This document shows, piece after piece, positions 54,685 to 63,642 of a DNA stretch of 64,000 nt (its first letter is position 1; every line of letters starts with the position of its first letter). A program made the translations under genes and the position numbers. The notes under the pieces were generated by a model. That model saw nothing but the letters and a program-made list of their open reading frames with translations, had not been told where the DNA came from and did not search any database. The stretch is from Croceicoccus ponticola (GTDB lineage Bacteria > Pseudomonadota > Alphaproteobacteria > Sphingomonadales > Sphingomonadaceae). Location: positions 124,001 through 188,000 of the forward strand of contig NZ_RXOL01000004.1 in assembly GCF_004004515.1 (NCBI RefSeq), written 5' to 3'.

Positions 54685-55658
54685 GCGCGCGGCGCCCGCT
54701 GATCGAGGAAATCGCGAATCGCCGCCAGTGCCCGGTCGCGCACCGGATCGACCTCGCGCAGGATTTCGTGTGCGGATTCGGGCCCGAATTCAACCAACTG
54801 CGCATCGGGTAGCAGCGCCGCCGCCTTGCGAATCGCGCGGGGAGAAACCAGTCGGTCCGCTCTCGACGCTATGATCAGGATTGGGGTGCGTACGCGCGCC
54901 AGCGAATCGGGTGCCATGATCCGGCGCATCGACGCCAACGCCTGTTCCAGCCAACCCCAGCTTGCCGGGCCCATGACGAGTTCCGGGCGTTCCTCGCGCC
55001 AGAATTCCTCGTCCGCGTAACGTTCGGCATCGTGGGTCAACAAGGCGGCGCGCCCGGCGGGCAATTCGCCTGGCTTCTCGCTCCACTTCCAGGCCGGGCG
55101 GCGGCTATCGCCCGTGCGCGATCGCAACTTCGCAAACGCGTGAAGCAAGGCATAGGGCAGCGGCACGCCGGCAAAACCCAGCATCGGCGCGACCAGCACC
55201 GCCGCGGCGGGATCGATCGATCGCTCCTCCAACGCGCGCAGGACGATATGCCCGCCCATCGAATGGCCCAGCACCACGTGCGGTCCCGGCGTTTCGCGAC
55301 ACCATTCGCGCCAGAACGCGACGAGATCGTCGACCCACTGGGCGAAATCCGCGACATGTCCGGTCGTCGCGTCTAATCCCAGCCGACCCGATCCGGCTTG
55401 TCCGCGCCAGTCCAGCCCCGTCACTTGCCATCCGGCAAGGTACATCTCGTGCATCGACTCCAGATATTTTTCGTAACTGTCGCCCCGTCCCGGCAGGAAT
55501 AATAGCGACCCGCGCGCCGCGACGTCGCCTTGCCCGCCACCCCGATCGATGCGGCGCCAATCGATGCGGCGTAATCGATGACCGTCTGCCGCGATCCACG
55601 CTGTTTCGGTCGCGGCATCGGGGATGACCCGGCGAATTTCGGAAGCTGTCTGAATCAC
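54681..55658 (-). CDS. Alpha/beta hydrolase, lysophospholipase-like
   Basis: About 325 residues. GSLLFLPGRGDSYEKYLESM forms the oxyanion region, DWRGQAGSG follows, the nucleophile elbow is VVLGHSMGGHIVL, the acid is in IASRADRLVS and the base His in ESAHEILRE. Similar to monoglyceride lipase/PldB-type lysophospholipases; the substrate is not determined. The start is uncertain: I use GTG 55658 (VIQTASEIRRVI), since no ATG is available and GTG 55721 adds residues without resemblance. It heads an operon with the FAD oxidoreductase. Confidence 0.8.
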   Translation of the reverse strand: MIQTASEIRRVIPDAATETAWIAADGHRLRRIDWRRIDRGGGQGDVAARGSLLFLPGRGDSYEKYLESMHEMYLAGWQVTGLDWRGQAGSGRLGLDATTGHVADFAQWVDDLVAFWREWCRETPGPHVVLGHSMGGHIVLRALEERSIDPAAAVLVAPMLGFAGVPLPYALLHAFAKLRSRTGDSRRPAWKWSEKPGELPAGRAALLTHDAERYADEEFWREERPELVMGPASWGWLEQALASMRRIMAPDSLARVRTPILIIASRADRLVSPRAIRKAAALLPDAQLVEFGPESAHEILREVDPVRDRALAAIRDFLDQRAPRA

Positions 55659-55787
55659 GTGGCTAACGGCGTCCCCTGTCGCGTGGTTACTGTTTGGTAA
55701 GCCATCCCGCCTAGACCGCACCCATCAAGGTAAATTTTTCCAACCCGGGCCGATTTCGCGCCGGGGGCGGACCATGAGGGGCCCGAC

Positions 55788-56303
55788 ATGAACGCAGGAA
55801 TGGTCACTTACGGATTGCTTGCCGGATTGGCAATCGCAGTGCTTTACGGGGCGTTCACCGACATCCGTTCGCGCAAGATCACCAATCGGCTGACGCTGAC
55901 CGTCGCGGCATTCGCCCCGGCGTTCTGGTGGGCGTCGGGACTGGCGATCTGGCCGGGCGTCGCGGTGCAATTGCTGCTGGCGGCGGGCATGTTCGCGTTC
56001 GGTGCGCTCATGTTCAGGCTGCGCCAGATGGGCGGCGGCGATGTGAAGTTGCTGACCGCGATCGCGCTGTGGCTGCCGCCGACGACGTTCGGCGTGCTGA
56101 TGCTGATGATCTGCATCGCCAACGGCGTGCTGACGGCGGCGATGATCGCGCGCCACCGCCGCATCAAACGGTCGGGGCTGGAGGCAAAACAGTTGCAGGT
56201 TCCCTACGGCATTTCGGTCGCGGTTTGCATGCTGATGCTGCTCGCCGGGCGGTACGGTCCGGGGCTTCATGCGACGATGACAACGAATTCCATGCTGTCT
56301 TGA
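55788..56303 (+). CDS. cpaA: Prepilin peptidase CpaA/TadV
   Basis: 171 residues, a membrane aspartyl protease with about five membrane helices that cleaves Flp prepilin and TadE-like pseudopilins. The two catalytic Asp are in GAFTDIRSRKITN and RQMGGGDVKLLTA (GxGD motif). First gene of the tad pilus cluster. No flp pilin gene precedes it: the next gene upstream is the divergent hydrolase. Confidence 0.92.
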   Translation: MNAGMVTYGLLAGLAIAVLYGAFTDIRSRKITNRLTLTVAAFAPAFWWASGLAIWPGVAVQLLLAAGMFAFGALMFRLRQMGGGDVKLLTAIALWLPPTTFGVLMLMICIANGVLTAAMIARHRRIKRSGLEAKQLQVPYGISVAVCMLMLLAGRYGPGLHATMTTNSMLS

Positions 56304-56402
56304 CCTGATTTTAACCATTGCCGGCCAACTTGCCGGACATAGCGGTGATCCAAGAATCGGAAATGGGACGCCGGGATGCACACGACGAAGGGGCCTTGAG
56401 CC

Positions 56403-57437
56403 ATGGACAAGAAGAAGCTGATATTGCTGATGGTAGCGCTGTTCGTCGCGGTGGGAACCGCGCTGATGGCCCGTTCCATGTTCGCCGGCAATGCGACCCC
56501 TACCGTCGCGGCTGCCAACAAGACGCCCGAAGGTCCCCGGGTGCTGATCGCCACGCGCAAGCTGCCGATCGGCACGATCATCACGGCCGACGCGCTGCAG
56601 TTCAAACTCTGGCCCGAAGAAATGGTGCAGGACGCCTATTTCGTCGAAGGCCAGGCCGACATGAGCCAGCTGCTTGGCACCGTGTCGCGCTTTCCCATCA
56701 CCGCGGGCCAGCCCGTGACGCAGGGCGCGCTGGTAAAGCCGGGTGACCGCGGCTTCCTTGCCGCTGCGCTTGGCCCCGGCATGCGCGCCGTCACCATCCC
56801 CGTTTCGGCCAAGACCGCCGTCGCCGGCTTCATCTTCCCGGGCGACCGCGTCGATCTCCTGCTGACGCAAAGCGTGAGCGGCGGGACGGAAGGCGAACCG
56901 TTCAGCGCCACCGAAACCGTGCTGCGCAACTTGCGCATCCTCGCCACCGACCAGCGCACCGATAGCGAAGTCGTGGACGGCAAGACGGTGGTCTCGCGCA
57001 CCAGCCTCGTCACCATCGAAGCCACGCCGCGAATCGCCGAAAAGGTTGCCGTCGCCCAGAAGCTCGGTTCGCTGAGCCTGGCGCTGCGCCCGCTTGCCGA
57101 CACCCGCGCCGAACTCGACAACGCGATCGCCAAAGGCGAAGTCGTCGTCCCCGAAGGCGCCAGCGCCGACGAGGAGGAGGAAATCCTTCGTCTCGCCATG
57201 AACCAGCCGCAGGAAGGTCGCTCTACGTTCCAGACCGGTGGCGACGTTTCGCGCTTCCAGTCGCGCTTCTCGAACGGCGGATCGCGTGCTCCGGCAGCGG
57301 CGCCTAGGTCGGCGGCACCCGCCTTCATGGGTGGCGATACCGGCAACACCGCCCGCACCGCACCGGCCATGCCGAGCGGCCCCACCGTCCGGATCACGCG
57401 CGGCACGAGCATGCAAGCCGTGTCGGTGGCCCGCTAA
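56403..57437 (+). CDS. cpaB: Flp pilus assembly protein CpaB/RcpC
   Basis: 344 residues. An N-terminal membrane helix (LILLMVALFVAVGTALMA) is followed by an SAF domain (VLIATRKLPIGTIITADALQF, ITAGQPVTQGALVKPGDRGFLAAAL) and the CpaB core (GMRAVTIPVSAKTAVAGFIFPGDRVDLLLT). The C-terminus is a Gly/Ser/Pro/Ala-rich tail. CpaB is periplasmic and acts with the secretin CpaC. The stop is followed 66 bases later by cpaC. Confidence 0.94.
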   Translation: MDKKKLILLMVALFVAVGTALMARSMFAGNATPTVAAANKTPEGPRVLIATRKLPIGTIITADALQFKLWPEEMVQDAYFVEGQADMSQLLGTVSRFPITAGQPVTQGALVKPGDRGFLAAALGPGMRAVTIPVSAKTAVAGFIFPGDRVDLLLTQSVSGGTEGEPFSATETVLRNLRILATDQRTDSEVVDGKTVVSRTSLVTIEATPRIAEKVAVAQKLGSLSLALRPLADTRAELDNAIAKGEVVVPEGASADEEEEILRLAMNQPQEGRSTFQTGGDVSRFQSRFSNGGSRAPAAAPRSAAPAFMGGDTGNTARTAPAMPSGPTVRITRGTSMQAVSVAR

Positions 57438-57503
57438 GGCCGCCCTGCGAACAAGGACCGGACGACCATGAACAAGATCATTCATTCCCAGGGGGGAACC
57501 AAG

Positions 57504-59027
57504 ATGAAACGCACGTTCGCGAGCATCGCCTTCGCCGCCACCGCACTGGCGTCGATCGGCATGGCCGGGATCTCCGGCACCGCGGCGGCCCAGACGATGG
57601 CCAAGCCGACCAACGAAGTGGTCGTGTCGATCGGCACCGGGCAGCTGGTCAATGTCAGTGGCCGCATGGCCGACATCTTCATCGCCGACGAATCGATCGC
57701 CGACGTGCAGGTGAAGTCAACCAACCAGGTCTTCGTACTCGGCAAGAAGCCCGGTGAAACGACGCTTTACGCCAGCGACGCCGGTGGCAACATCGTGTGG
57801 TCGTCGGTCATCCGGGTCGGCAACAACCTGTCCAGCATCGACCAGATGCTCGACCTGGCGATGCCCGAAGCGCGTATCCAGACCGCGACGATGAACAACA
57901 CCGTCCTCTTGACCGGCACCGTTGCCGCCCCCGAAGACGCAGCCGAAGCCGAACGGCTCGTATCGGCTTTCGTCGGCGCGGAAACCAACGTCATCAGCCG
58001 CCTGCGCCTCGCCACCCCGCTGCAGGTCAACCTGCGCGTCCGTTTTGCGGAAGTCAGCCGTTCGCTGGTCCGCGTGCTGGGCGCCACCGTCAACACTTAT
58101 GACAGCACCAGCGGCTTCAAATTCGGCGTGGCCCAAGGCCGCACCGACTTCCTGCCCAAGTGGACTGTCGACGGCGACCTGTTCGTTGGCGGCACCGCGA
58201 CCGGCGCGAATTCCAGTCTGATCAAGCAGAACGCACCGGCAACCACGCTGGGCGGCCTTGGCAAGTTCCTCGGCCTCGACCTTGCCGCCGCGCTCGACGT
58301 TGGCGAAACCTCGGGCCTCGTCACCACCATTTCGGAACCCAACCTCACCGCGCTGTCGGGCGAAACCGCGGATTTCCTGGCGGGCGGCGAATATCCCATC
58401 CCGGTCAGCTCGGGCCTCGGTTCGACCTCGATCGAATACAAGAAGTTCGGCGTGAGCCTGTCCTACACCCCGACGGTGCTCGCCAATGGCCGCATCTCGC
58501 TGCGCGTCCGTCCCGAAGTGTCGGAACTGTCGAGCCAGGGCGCGGTCGTCGTCAGCGGCTTCCAGATCCCCTCGCTCACCGTGCGGCGCGCCGAAACGAC
58601 GATCGAGCTGGGTTCGGGCCAGAGCTTCATGATCGCGGGCCTTTTGCAGAACAACTGGAACAGCGCCATCGACAAGACGCCGGGTGTTGCCGACATCCCG
58701 ATCCTGGGCAATCTGTTCCGCTCGAACAACTTCCGCAAGGGCGAGACCGAACTGGTCATCGTGGTGACGCCGTACCTGGTGAAGCCGGTTGACGATGCCG
58801 ACATCGTGCTGCCGACCGACGGCCTGCGCGCGCCCGGCGAGTTCGAGCGTCTCTTGCTCAACAAGAACACCGACGGCGTAACCGGCGCCCGCAGACCGAT
58901 GCCCAGCGCGACGCAGGACATTGTTTCGCCCGGCATCAGCGCGGCCACGCCGCAATCCGCCAACCCGGCCGACAAGCCGGTCCGTAGCGCCGACGCGGGC
59001 GGTTCCGCCCCCGGCTTCTCGTTCTGA
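57504..59027 (+). CDS. cpaC: Flp pilus secretin CpaC/RcpA
   Basis: 507 residues from ATG 57504 (an ATG at 57468 would add 12). The 57504 start has GGGGGGA 6 bases upstream and a clean signal peptide (MKRTFASIAFAATALASIG). A BON/STN-like N-terminal region (VVVSIGTGQLVNVSGRMADIF, VFVLGKKPGETTLYASD) is followed by the secretin domain with LTALSGETADFLAGGEYPIP, FGVSLSYTPTVLANGRISLRVRPEVS and PILGNLFRSNNFRKGETELVIVVTP. It forms the outer-membrane pilus channel. Confidence 0.95.
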   Translation: MKRTFASIAFAATALASIGMAGISGTAAAQTMAKPTNEVVVSIGTGQLVNVSGRMADIFIADESIADVQVKSTNQVFVLGKKPGETTLYASDAGGNIVWSSVIRVGNNLSSIDQMLDLAMPEARIQTATMNNTVLLTGTVAAPEDAAEAERLVSAFVGAETNVISRLRLATPLQVNLRVRFAEVSRSLVRVLGATVNTYDSTSGFKFGVAQGRTDFLPKWTVDGDLFVGGTATGANSSLIKQNAPATTLGGLGKFLGLDLAAALDVGETSGLVTTISEPNLTALSGETADFLAGGEYPIPVSSGLGSTSIEYKKFGVSLSYTPTVLANGRISLRVRPEVSELSSQGAVVVSGFQIPSLTVRRAETTIELGSGQSFMIAGLLQNNWNSAIDKTPGVADIPILGNLFRSNNFRKGETELVIVVTPYLVKPVDDADIVLPTDGLRAPGEFERLLLNKNTDGVTGARRPMPSATQDIVSPGISAATPQSANPADKPVRSADAGGSAPGFSF

Positions 59028-59043
59028 TCGAAGGACAATGGTG

Positions 59044-59709
59044 ATGACCTTGCACACTGACAAACGGTTCACCCGGACGGTCCGCCCGCTGGCCCTCGCG
59101 CTGGTCGCGACGATCGGCCTCTCGGCCTGCGCCGGCGGCGTGGCAACCAATCGTTCGCTCTATTCCGACAACCAGCCGGTCGTCAGCCGCACGAACTACG
59201 TGTTCGACGTGCAGACCAGCGCTTCGGGCATCCCGACCAGCGAACAGCGCCGGCTGACGGACTGGTTCGACGCACTCGATCTCGGCTATGGCGACAAGGT
59301 TTCGGTCGATGCGCGAAGCCTCAGCATCGCCGCTCGCGACGATCTGGCCGAACTGGCGGACAACGAAGGTTTTCTGCTCAACACCACGTCGCCTGTAATC
59401 GACGGCGTTGTCGCACCGGGCGTCGCCCGCGTGGTGGTGACCCGTTCGGTCGCCAGCGTGCCGAACTGCCCCAATTGGAGCGCGCAGTCCGATTCGAACC
59501 CGAACAATGCCACCAGCCCCGGTTACGGGTGCGCGATCAACGGCAATCTCGCCGCGATGATCGCCGATCCTGAAGACCTTCTGCGCGGTCAGCGCGGATC
59601 GGGCGAAACCGTCGTGATGAGTTCGACCAAAGCCATCGAGGCCTACCGCGAAGCGAAGACCACCGGCGAAGGCAACAAGGTCAACGAAGTCGCGTCTGAC
59701 TCCAAATAA
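59044..59709 (+). CDS. cpaD: Pilus assembly lipoprotein CpaD
   Basis: 221 residues. Lipoprotein signal ending in IGLSAC. The body has YVFDVQTSASGIPTSEQRRLTDWF, a repeated ARVVVTRSVASVPNCPNWSA, and GYGCAINGNLAAMIADPEDLLRGQ, typical of CpaD in alphaproteobacteria. It is thought to help secretin assembly. AAGGA (59031-59035) supports ATG 59044 rather than ATG 59038. Only 15 bases separate it from cpaE. Confidence 0.9.
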   Translation: MTLHTDKRFTRTVRPLALALVATIGLSACAGGVATNRSLYSDNQPVVSRTNYVFDVQTSASGIPTSEQRRLTDWFDALDLGYGDKVSVDARSLSIAARDDLAELADNEGFLLNTTSPVIDGVVAPGVARVVVTRSVASVPNCPNWSAQSDSNPNNATSPGYGCAINGNLAAMIADPEDLLRGQRGSGETVVMSSTKAIEAYREAKTTGEGNKVNEVASDSK

Positions 59710-59724
59710 GCGAGGATGAAACCG

Positions 59725-61035
59725 ATGAATGCTCCCTGGACACCTGGCGTCGGCATGTCGGCCCAAAGCGATCGCGACAGTTTCGCCGCGTTTCTTTGCG
59801 ACGAAGCGTCGATGGACGTGGTTCGCAACGCAGCCTCCGAACTCGGGCTGTCGCACGAAAAATGCAACAAGGGCGGCCTGCGCAATGCAGTCCAGACCCT
59901 CTCGGTATCGGCCAGCCCGTCGATCCTGCTGGTCGACCTATCCGAATGCGGCGACCCGCTGGGCGACATCAACGCGCTGGCCGAAGTCTGCGAACCCGGC
60001 ACGGTCGTCATCGCGATCGGCCAGGTCAACGACGTGCGCCTTTACCGCGACCTGACCGCCAGCGGCATCCAGGATTACCTCCTGAAACCGCTGACCGAAG
60101 ATGCCGTGCGCGATGCCCTGATCCAGGCTCAGACCGTGTTCAGCGCCCCGCGTTCGTCGGGCGACACCAGCGGCGCCCGCGATCACGTGATGACCGCGGT
60201 CGTCGGCACCCGTGGCGGCGTCGGCGCATCGACCATCGCGACGTCGATGGCGTGGCTGTTCAGCACAGAACACAAGTTGCCGACCGCCCTGCTCGACCTC
60301 GACGTGCATTTCGGCACCGGCGCCCTGACGATGGATCTCGAACCGGGCCGCGGCCTGACCGATGCCATCGACAATCCTTCGCGCATCGACGGATTGTTCA
60401 TCGAACGCGCGATGGTTCGCGCCAACGACCACTTGTCGGTGCTGTCGGCCGAAGCGCCGATCCACACGCCGCTGATGACCGATGGCTCAGCGTTCGTGCA
60501 GCTTGAGGACGAGTTCCGGCAGGCCTTCGACATGACCGTCGTCGACTTGCCGCGCAACATGCTCATCAACTTCCCGCATATCCTGAACGGCGCGGACGTG
60601 TTCGTGCTCGCCACGGAACTGACGCTGGCTTCGGCGCGCGATGCGATCCGCATCCTGTCATGGGCGTCCAGCCATGCCGAACACGTTCGCCCGATCATCG
60701 TGGCAAACCGTGTTGCGCAAGGCACGGGCGAGATCAGCCGCGCCGACTTCGAAGCATCGATCGAACGCAAGATCGACTATGTGATCCCCGCCGACGTCAA
60801 GGCCGCGACCCATGCAGCCAAGCTGGGTCAGGTCATGGTCGAAGCGAGCCGGGGCAGCAAGGCGTCGATGGTGCTGCGCGAACTCAGCCGCGAAATCGTG
60901 TCGAGCGGCGGCGAAACCGTCGTCGGCACAGGTTCGGGCAAGGGCAAGACAGGCGGCAAGGGCAAGGCGGACAAGGGATCGCTGATGAACAAGTTCGACC
61001 TGCGCTCGATGCTCGGCTCCAAGCAGAAAGCCTGA
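59725..61035 (+). CDS. cpaE: Pilus assembly ATPase/localisation factor CpaE (ParA/MinD-like)
   Basis: 436 residues. A receiver-like N-terminal domain (SPSILLVDLSECGDPLGDI, IQDYLLKPLTEDAVRDAL) precedes a ParA/MinD-type ATPase with a deviant Walker A (VVGTRGGVGASTIATSMAW), ALLDLDVHFG and MTVVDLPRNM. The lysine normally after the second Gly is replaced (GVGAST), as in other CpaE proteins. It positions the Tad machinery. GCGAGG directly before ATG 59716 favours ATG 59725. The Gly/Lys-rich stretch GSGKGKTGGKGKADKG lies near the C-terminus. No cpaF follows. Confidence 0.93.
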   Translation: MNAPWTPGVGMSAQSDRDSFAAFLCDEASMDVVRNAASELGLSHEKCNKGGLRNAVQTLSVSASPSILLVDLSECGDPLGDINALAEVCEPGTVVIAIGQVNDVRLYRDLTASGIQDYLLKPLTEDAVRDALIQAQTVFSAPRSSGDTSGARDHVMTAVVGTRGGVGASTIATSMAWLFSTEHKLPTALLDLDVHFGTGALTMDLEPGRGLTDAIDNPSRIDGLFIERAMVRANDHLSVLSAEAPIHTPLMTDGSAFVQLEDEFRQAFDMTVVDLPRNMLINFPHILNGADVFVLATELTLASARDAIRILSWASSHAEHVRPIIVANRVAQGTGEISRADFEASIERKIDYVIPADVKAATHAAKLGQVMVEASRGSKASMVLRELSREIVSSGGETVVGTGSGKGKTGGKGKADKGSLMNKFDLRSMLGSKQKA

Positions 61036-61088
61036 GCCAAGGCGCGGGAAGACCGGGTCATTTGACGGAACACTGAAGGACGCAAACG

Positions 61089-62060
61089 ATGGATATGGCG
61101 CAAATCGGCATTATCGCCCTCGGCATGTTCGCGATCATGTTCATCGCCTACATCATGATCTACGGATCGTCGGCGAGCAGGACGCAGAACAAGCGCCTTC
61201 AGCAGATCCGCTTCCGGCATTCCGAAAACGGCGAAGCGAAGGTCGAAGCCCAGTTCAAGAAGGCGGTCGCCGCGCGCCGGGTGAAAACCCACATGGTCGC
61301 AGGCTCGGATTCGAAGATGGCGGCGCTCGCGCTGCGGCTTCAGCGGACGGGCAAGGACGTCACCATCAACCAGTACATCTATGCCTCCGTCGGCATAGCC
61401 GCGCTGACCGCGATCCCGATCATGCTGATGTTCAGCGCACCGCTGCTGGGCCTGATGGTCGGGGCGATGTTGGGCGCGGGTGTGCCGCACATGGCAGTCA
61501 AGTATCTGATCGCCAAGCGGATCAAGAAGTTCAACACCAAGTTCCCCGACGCCATCGAACTGCTGGTTCGCGGCCTGCGCTCCGGCCTTCCGGTCACAGA
61601 AACCATGAGCGTGGTGGCAAGCGAAGTGCCGGGCCCGGTTGGCGAGGAATTCAAGGCGGTCGTCGATCGCGTCAAGGTAGGCAAGTCGCTCGACGATTCG
61701 CTGCAGGATACATCGGACAAGCTCGACCTGCCCGAATTCAAGTTCTTCTGCATCAGCCTGGCCATCCAGCGCGAAACCGGCGGCAACTTGGCCGAAACGC
61801 TCTCGAACCTGGCCAAGGTGCTGCGCGAACGCATGCAGATGAAGCTGAAGATCCGGGCGATGAGCTCCGAAGCCAAGGCGTCGGCCTATATCGTCGGCGC
61901 GCTGCCCTTCATCGTGTTCACCATGGTGTACATGCTCAACCCCAAATACCTCGGCGGTTTCTTCACCGACGACCGGTTGATCGTGACCGGGCTTGGCGGC
62001 CTGGTGTGGATGAGCCTTGGCGGGTTCGTCATGTACAAAATGGTCAGTTTCGAGATCTGA
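61089..62060 (+). CDS. tadB: Tad secretion inner-membrane protein TadB
   Basis: 323 residues with the type II secretion F domain. An N-terminal membrane helix is followed by a basic linker, two helices (YIYASVGIAALTAIPIMLMF and LLGLMVGAMLGAGVPHMAV), the T2SSF domain (FPDAIELLVRGLRSGLPVTETM, FFCISLAIQRETGGNLAETLSNL) and two C-terminal helices. TadB forms the inner-membrane platform with TadC. It follows cpaE by only 53 bases, leaving no room for the motor ATPase gene usually found here. Confidence 0.93.
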   Translation: MDMAQIGIIALGMFAIMFIAYIMIYGSSASRTQNKRLQQIRFRHSENGEAKVEAQFKKAVAARRVKTHMVAGSDSKMAALALRLQRTGKDVTINQYIYASVGIAALTAIPIMLMFSAPLLGLMVGAMLGAGVPHMAVKYLIAKRIKKFNTKFPDAIELLVRGLRSGLPVTETMSVVASEVPGPVGEEFKAVVDRVKVGKSLDDSLQDTSDKLDLPEFKFFCISLAIQRETGGNLAETLSNLAKVLRERMQMKLKIRAMSSEAKASAYIVGALPFIVFTMVYMLNPKYLGGFFTDDRLIVTGLGGLVWMSLGGFVMYKMVSFEI

Positions 62061-62079
62061 GCGGGAAAGGGCACAGGCA

Positions 62080-63081
62080 ATGATCAACAATCCCGCAGGT
62101 CCAACGCTTCTCGGCTTCGACGTCATCCTCGTCGGAACCCTGCTCGCCGGCATCGCCGCACTTGCCGCGATGATGGCAGTCTATGCTGCTGTCACCGTCC
62201 GCGACCCGATGGCCAAGCGCGTGAAGTCGCTGGCCGCAAGGCGCGAAGACCTAAAGGCCGGATTGATGGGCACGATCAACGTGCGCCGCTCGATCCGCCG
62301 CAAGACCGACGTCACGAACAAGATCCGCGACATCCTCGGCTCGTTGAAGATGTTGCAGGATTCGCAGCTGGCCACGATCGAACAGAAACTGACGCAGGCC
62401 GGCATCCGCCGCAAGGAACTGGCCTATATCGTCGTGGCGGCGCGCCCGGTCCTGATGATCACTTTCGGCCTGTTGGCCGCGACCATGATCTATTGGACCG
62501 ACATGTACCCCGGATGGGGCAGCATCCGTCGCTTCAACACTTTCGCCGCGATCCTGATCTTCGGTTACAAGGGGCCGGACATCTGGCTCAAGAACGTGAT
62601 CGGCAAGCGCACGACGGCAATCCGCAAGGGCCTGCCCGATGCGCTCGACCTGTTGGTGATCTGCGCCGAAGCCGGCCTGACCGTCGACGCCGCCTTCGGT
62701 CGCGTGTCAAAGGAACTGGGCCGCGCCTATCCCGAACTCGCCGACGAATTCGCCCTGACCTCGATCGAACTGTCGTTCCTGTCCGAACGCAAGCAGGCGT
62801 TCGACAACCTCGCCTATCGCGTTGATCTCGAAGCGGTGAAGGGCGTGACGACGACGATGGTGCAAACCGAACGTTACGGCACGCCGCTCGCCAGCGCGCT
62901 GCGCGTGCTTTCGGCCGAATTCCGCAACCAACGCATGATGCGGGCCGAGGAAAAGGCGGCTCGCCTGCCTGCGATCATGACCGTGCCGTTGATCCTGTTC
63001 ATCCTGCCGGTGCTGTTCATCGTGATCCTGGGTCCTGCGGCCTGCGCCATCTCCGACACCTTCCTCAACCGGAAGTCGTAG
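62080..63081 (+). CDS. tadC: Tad secretion inner-membrane protein TadC
   Basis: 333 residues, the second T2SSF platform protein: N-terminal helix (VILVGTLLAGIAALAAMMAVY), basic linker, GLPDALDLLVICAEAGLTVDAAF, ELSFLSERKQAFDNLAYRV and a C-terminal helix (MTVPLILFILPVLFIVILGP). Start 62080 is 19 bases after tadB. It is the last cpa/tad gene before a strong terminator, so any tadD, tadE/F/G or cpaF genes lie elsewhere. Confidence 0.93.
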   Translation: MINNPAGPTLLGFDVILVGTLLAGIAALAAMMAVYAAVTVRDPMAKRVKSLAARREDLKAGLMGTINVRRSIRRKTDVTNKIRDILGSLKMLQDSQLATIEQKLTQAGIRRKELAYIVVAARPVLMITFGLLAATMIYWTDMYPGWGSIRRFNTFAAILIFGYKGPDIWLKNVIGKRTTAIRKGLPDALDLLVICAEAGLTVDAAFGRVSKELGRAYPELADEFALTSIELSFLSERKQAFDNLAYRVDLEAVKGVTTTMVQTERYGTPLASALRVLSAEFRNQRMMRAEEKAARLPAIMTVPLILFILPVLFIVILGPAACAISDTFLNRKS

Positions 63082-63098
63082 GCGGCGTCAGCACAACG

Positions 63099-63135
63099 AA
63101 AAAGGCGGCGGGGATCACGTCCCCGCCGCCTTTTT
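63099..63135. terminator. Strong bidirectional terminator between tadC and the MarR gene
   Basis: A perfect 16-pair stem: A5-GGCGGCGGGGA (63099-63114), five-base loop, TCCCCGCCGCC-T5 (63120-63135). A-run on one side and T-run on the other give a canonical intrinsic terminator in both directions, matching the convergent genes. Confidence 0.95.
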
Positions 63136-63189
63136 GTTATGACCGCCGTATTTGTCGCGCCGGCGTCGCGGGCCACCCGTGCGAGACGT

Positions 63190-63642
63190 TCAATTCATGT
63201 CGGTGGCACGGACCTGTGCGAACAGCTTGTCGAGGATGCGGCGCAGGCTGCGCTGTTCCGCCGCGGTCAGGCATTCGACCAGCCGTTCTTCCAGGCTGAG
63301 CCCAAGCGGCATGATCTGGCTGTGCATTTCGCGCCCCGATTCGGTGAGTTCGAGCAGATGCGAGCGGCCATCGCTGTCATTCGGGCTTCGTGCGACCAGC
63401 CCGCGATCCGCCAGGACCTTGCACGCGCGATTGACGGCGACCTTGTCCATGAACGTGGCACTGACCAGCTGGCGCTGGGTCAAAGCGCCGACATCGCCCA
63501 GCACGGCCATCACGCGCCATTCGGGGACGTTGACCCCAAATCGCGTCTTGTAATCCGCTGCAATGCGCGCGCTGACAGCGTTTGAGGTTACTGAAAGGCG
63601 ATAGGGCAGAAAGTCTGCCAGACGGGGTTTTACTGGGGCCAT
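63190..63642 (-). CDS. MarR-family transcriptional regulator
   Basis: 150 residues with a winged helix-turn-helix. The recognition region is RVMAVLGDVGALTQRQLVSATFMDKVAVNRACKVL and the wing ADRGLVARSPNDSDGRSHLLELT; flanking helices (PYRLSVTSNAVSARIAADYKTRFG and EERLVECLTAAEQRSLRRILDKLF) form the dimer interface. These proteins usually repress efflux, detoxification or catabolic genes and respond to small aromatics. The start MAPVKPRLADF is chosen because the family begins near here. It is transcribed away from the gene-free stretch at the right edge. Confidence 0.9.
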   Translation of the reverse strand: MAPVKPRLADFLPYRLSVTSNAVSARIAADYKTRFGVNVPEWRVMAVLGDVGALTQRQLVSATFMDKVAVNRACKVLADRGLVARSPNDSDGRSHLLELTESGREMHSQIMPLGLSLEERLVECLTAAEQRSLRRILDKLFAQVRATDMN

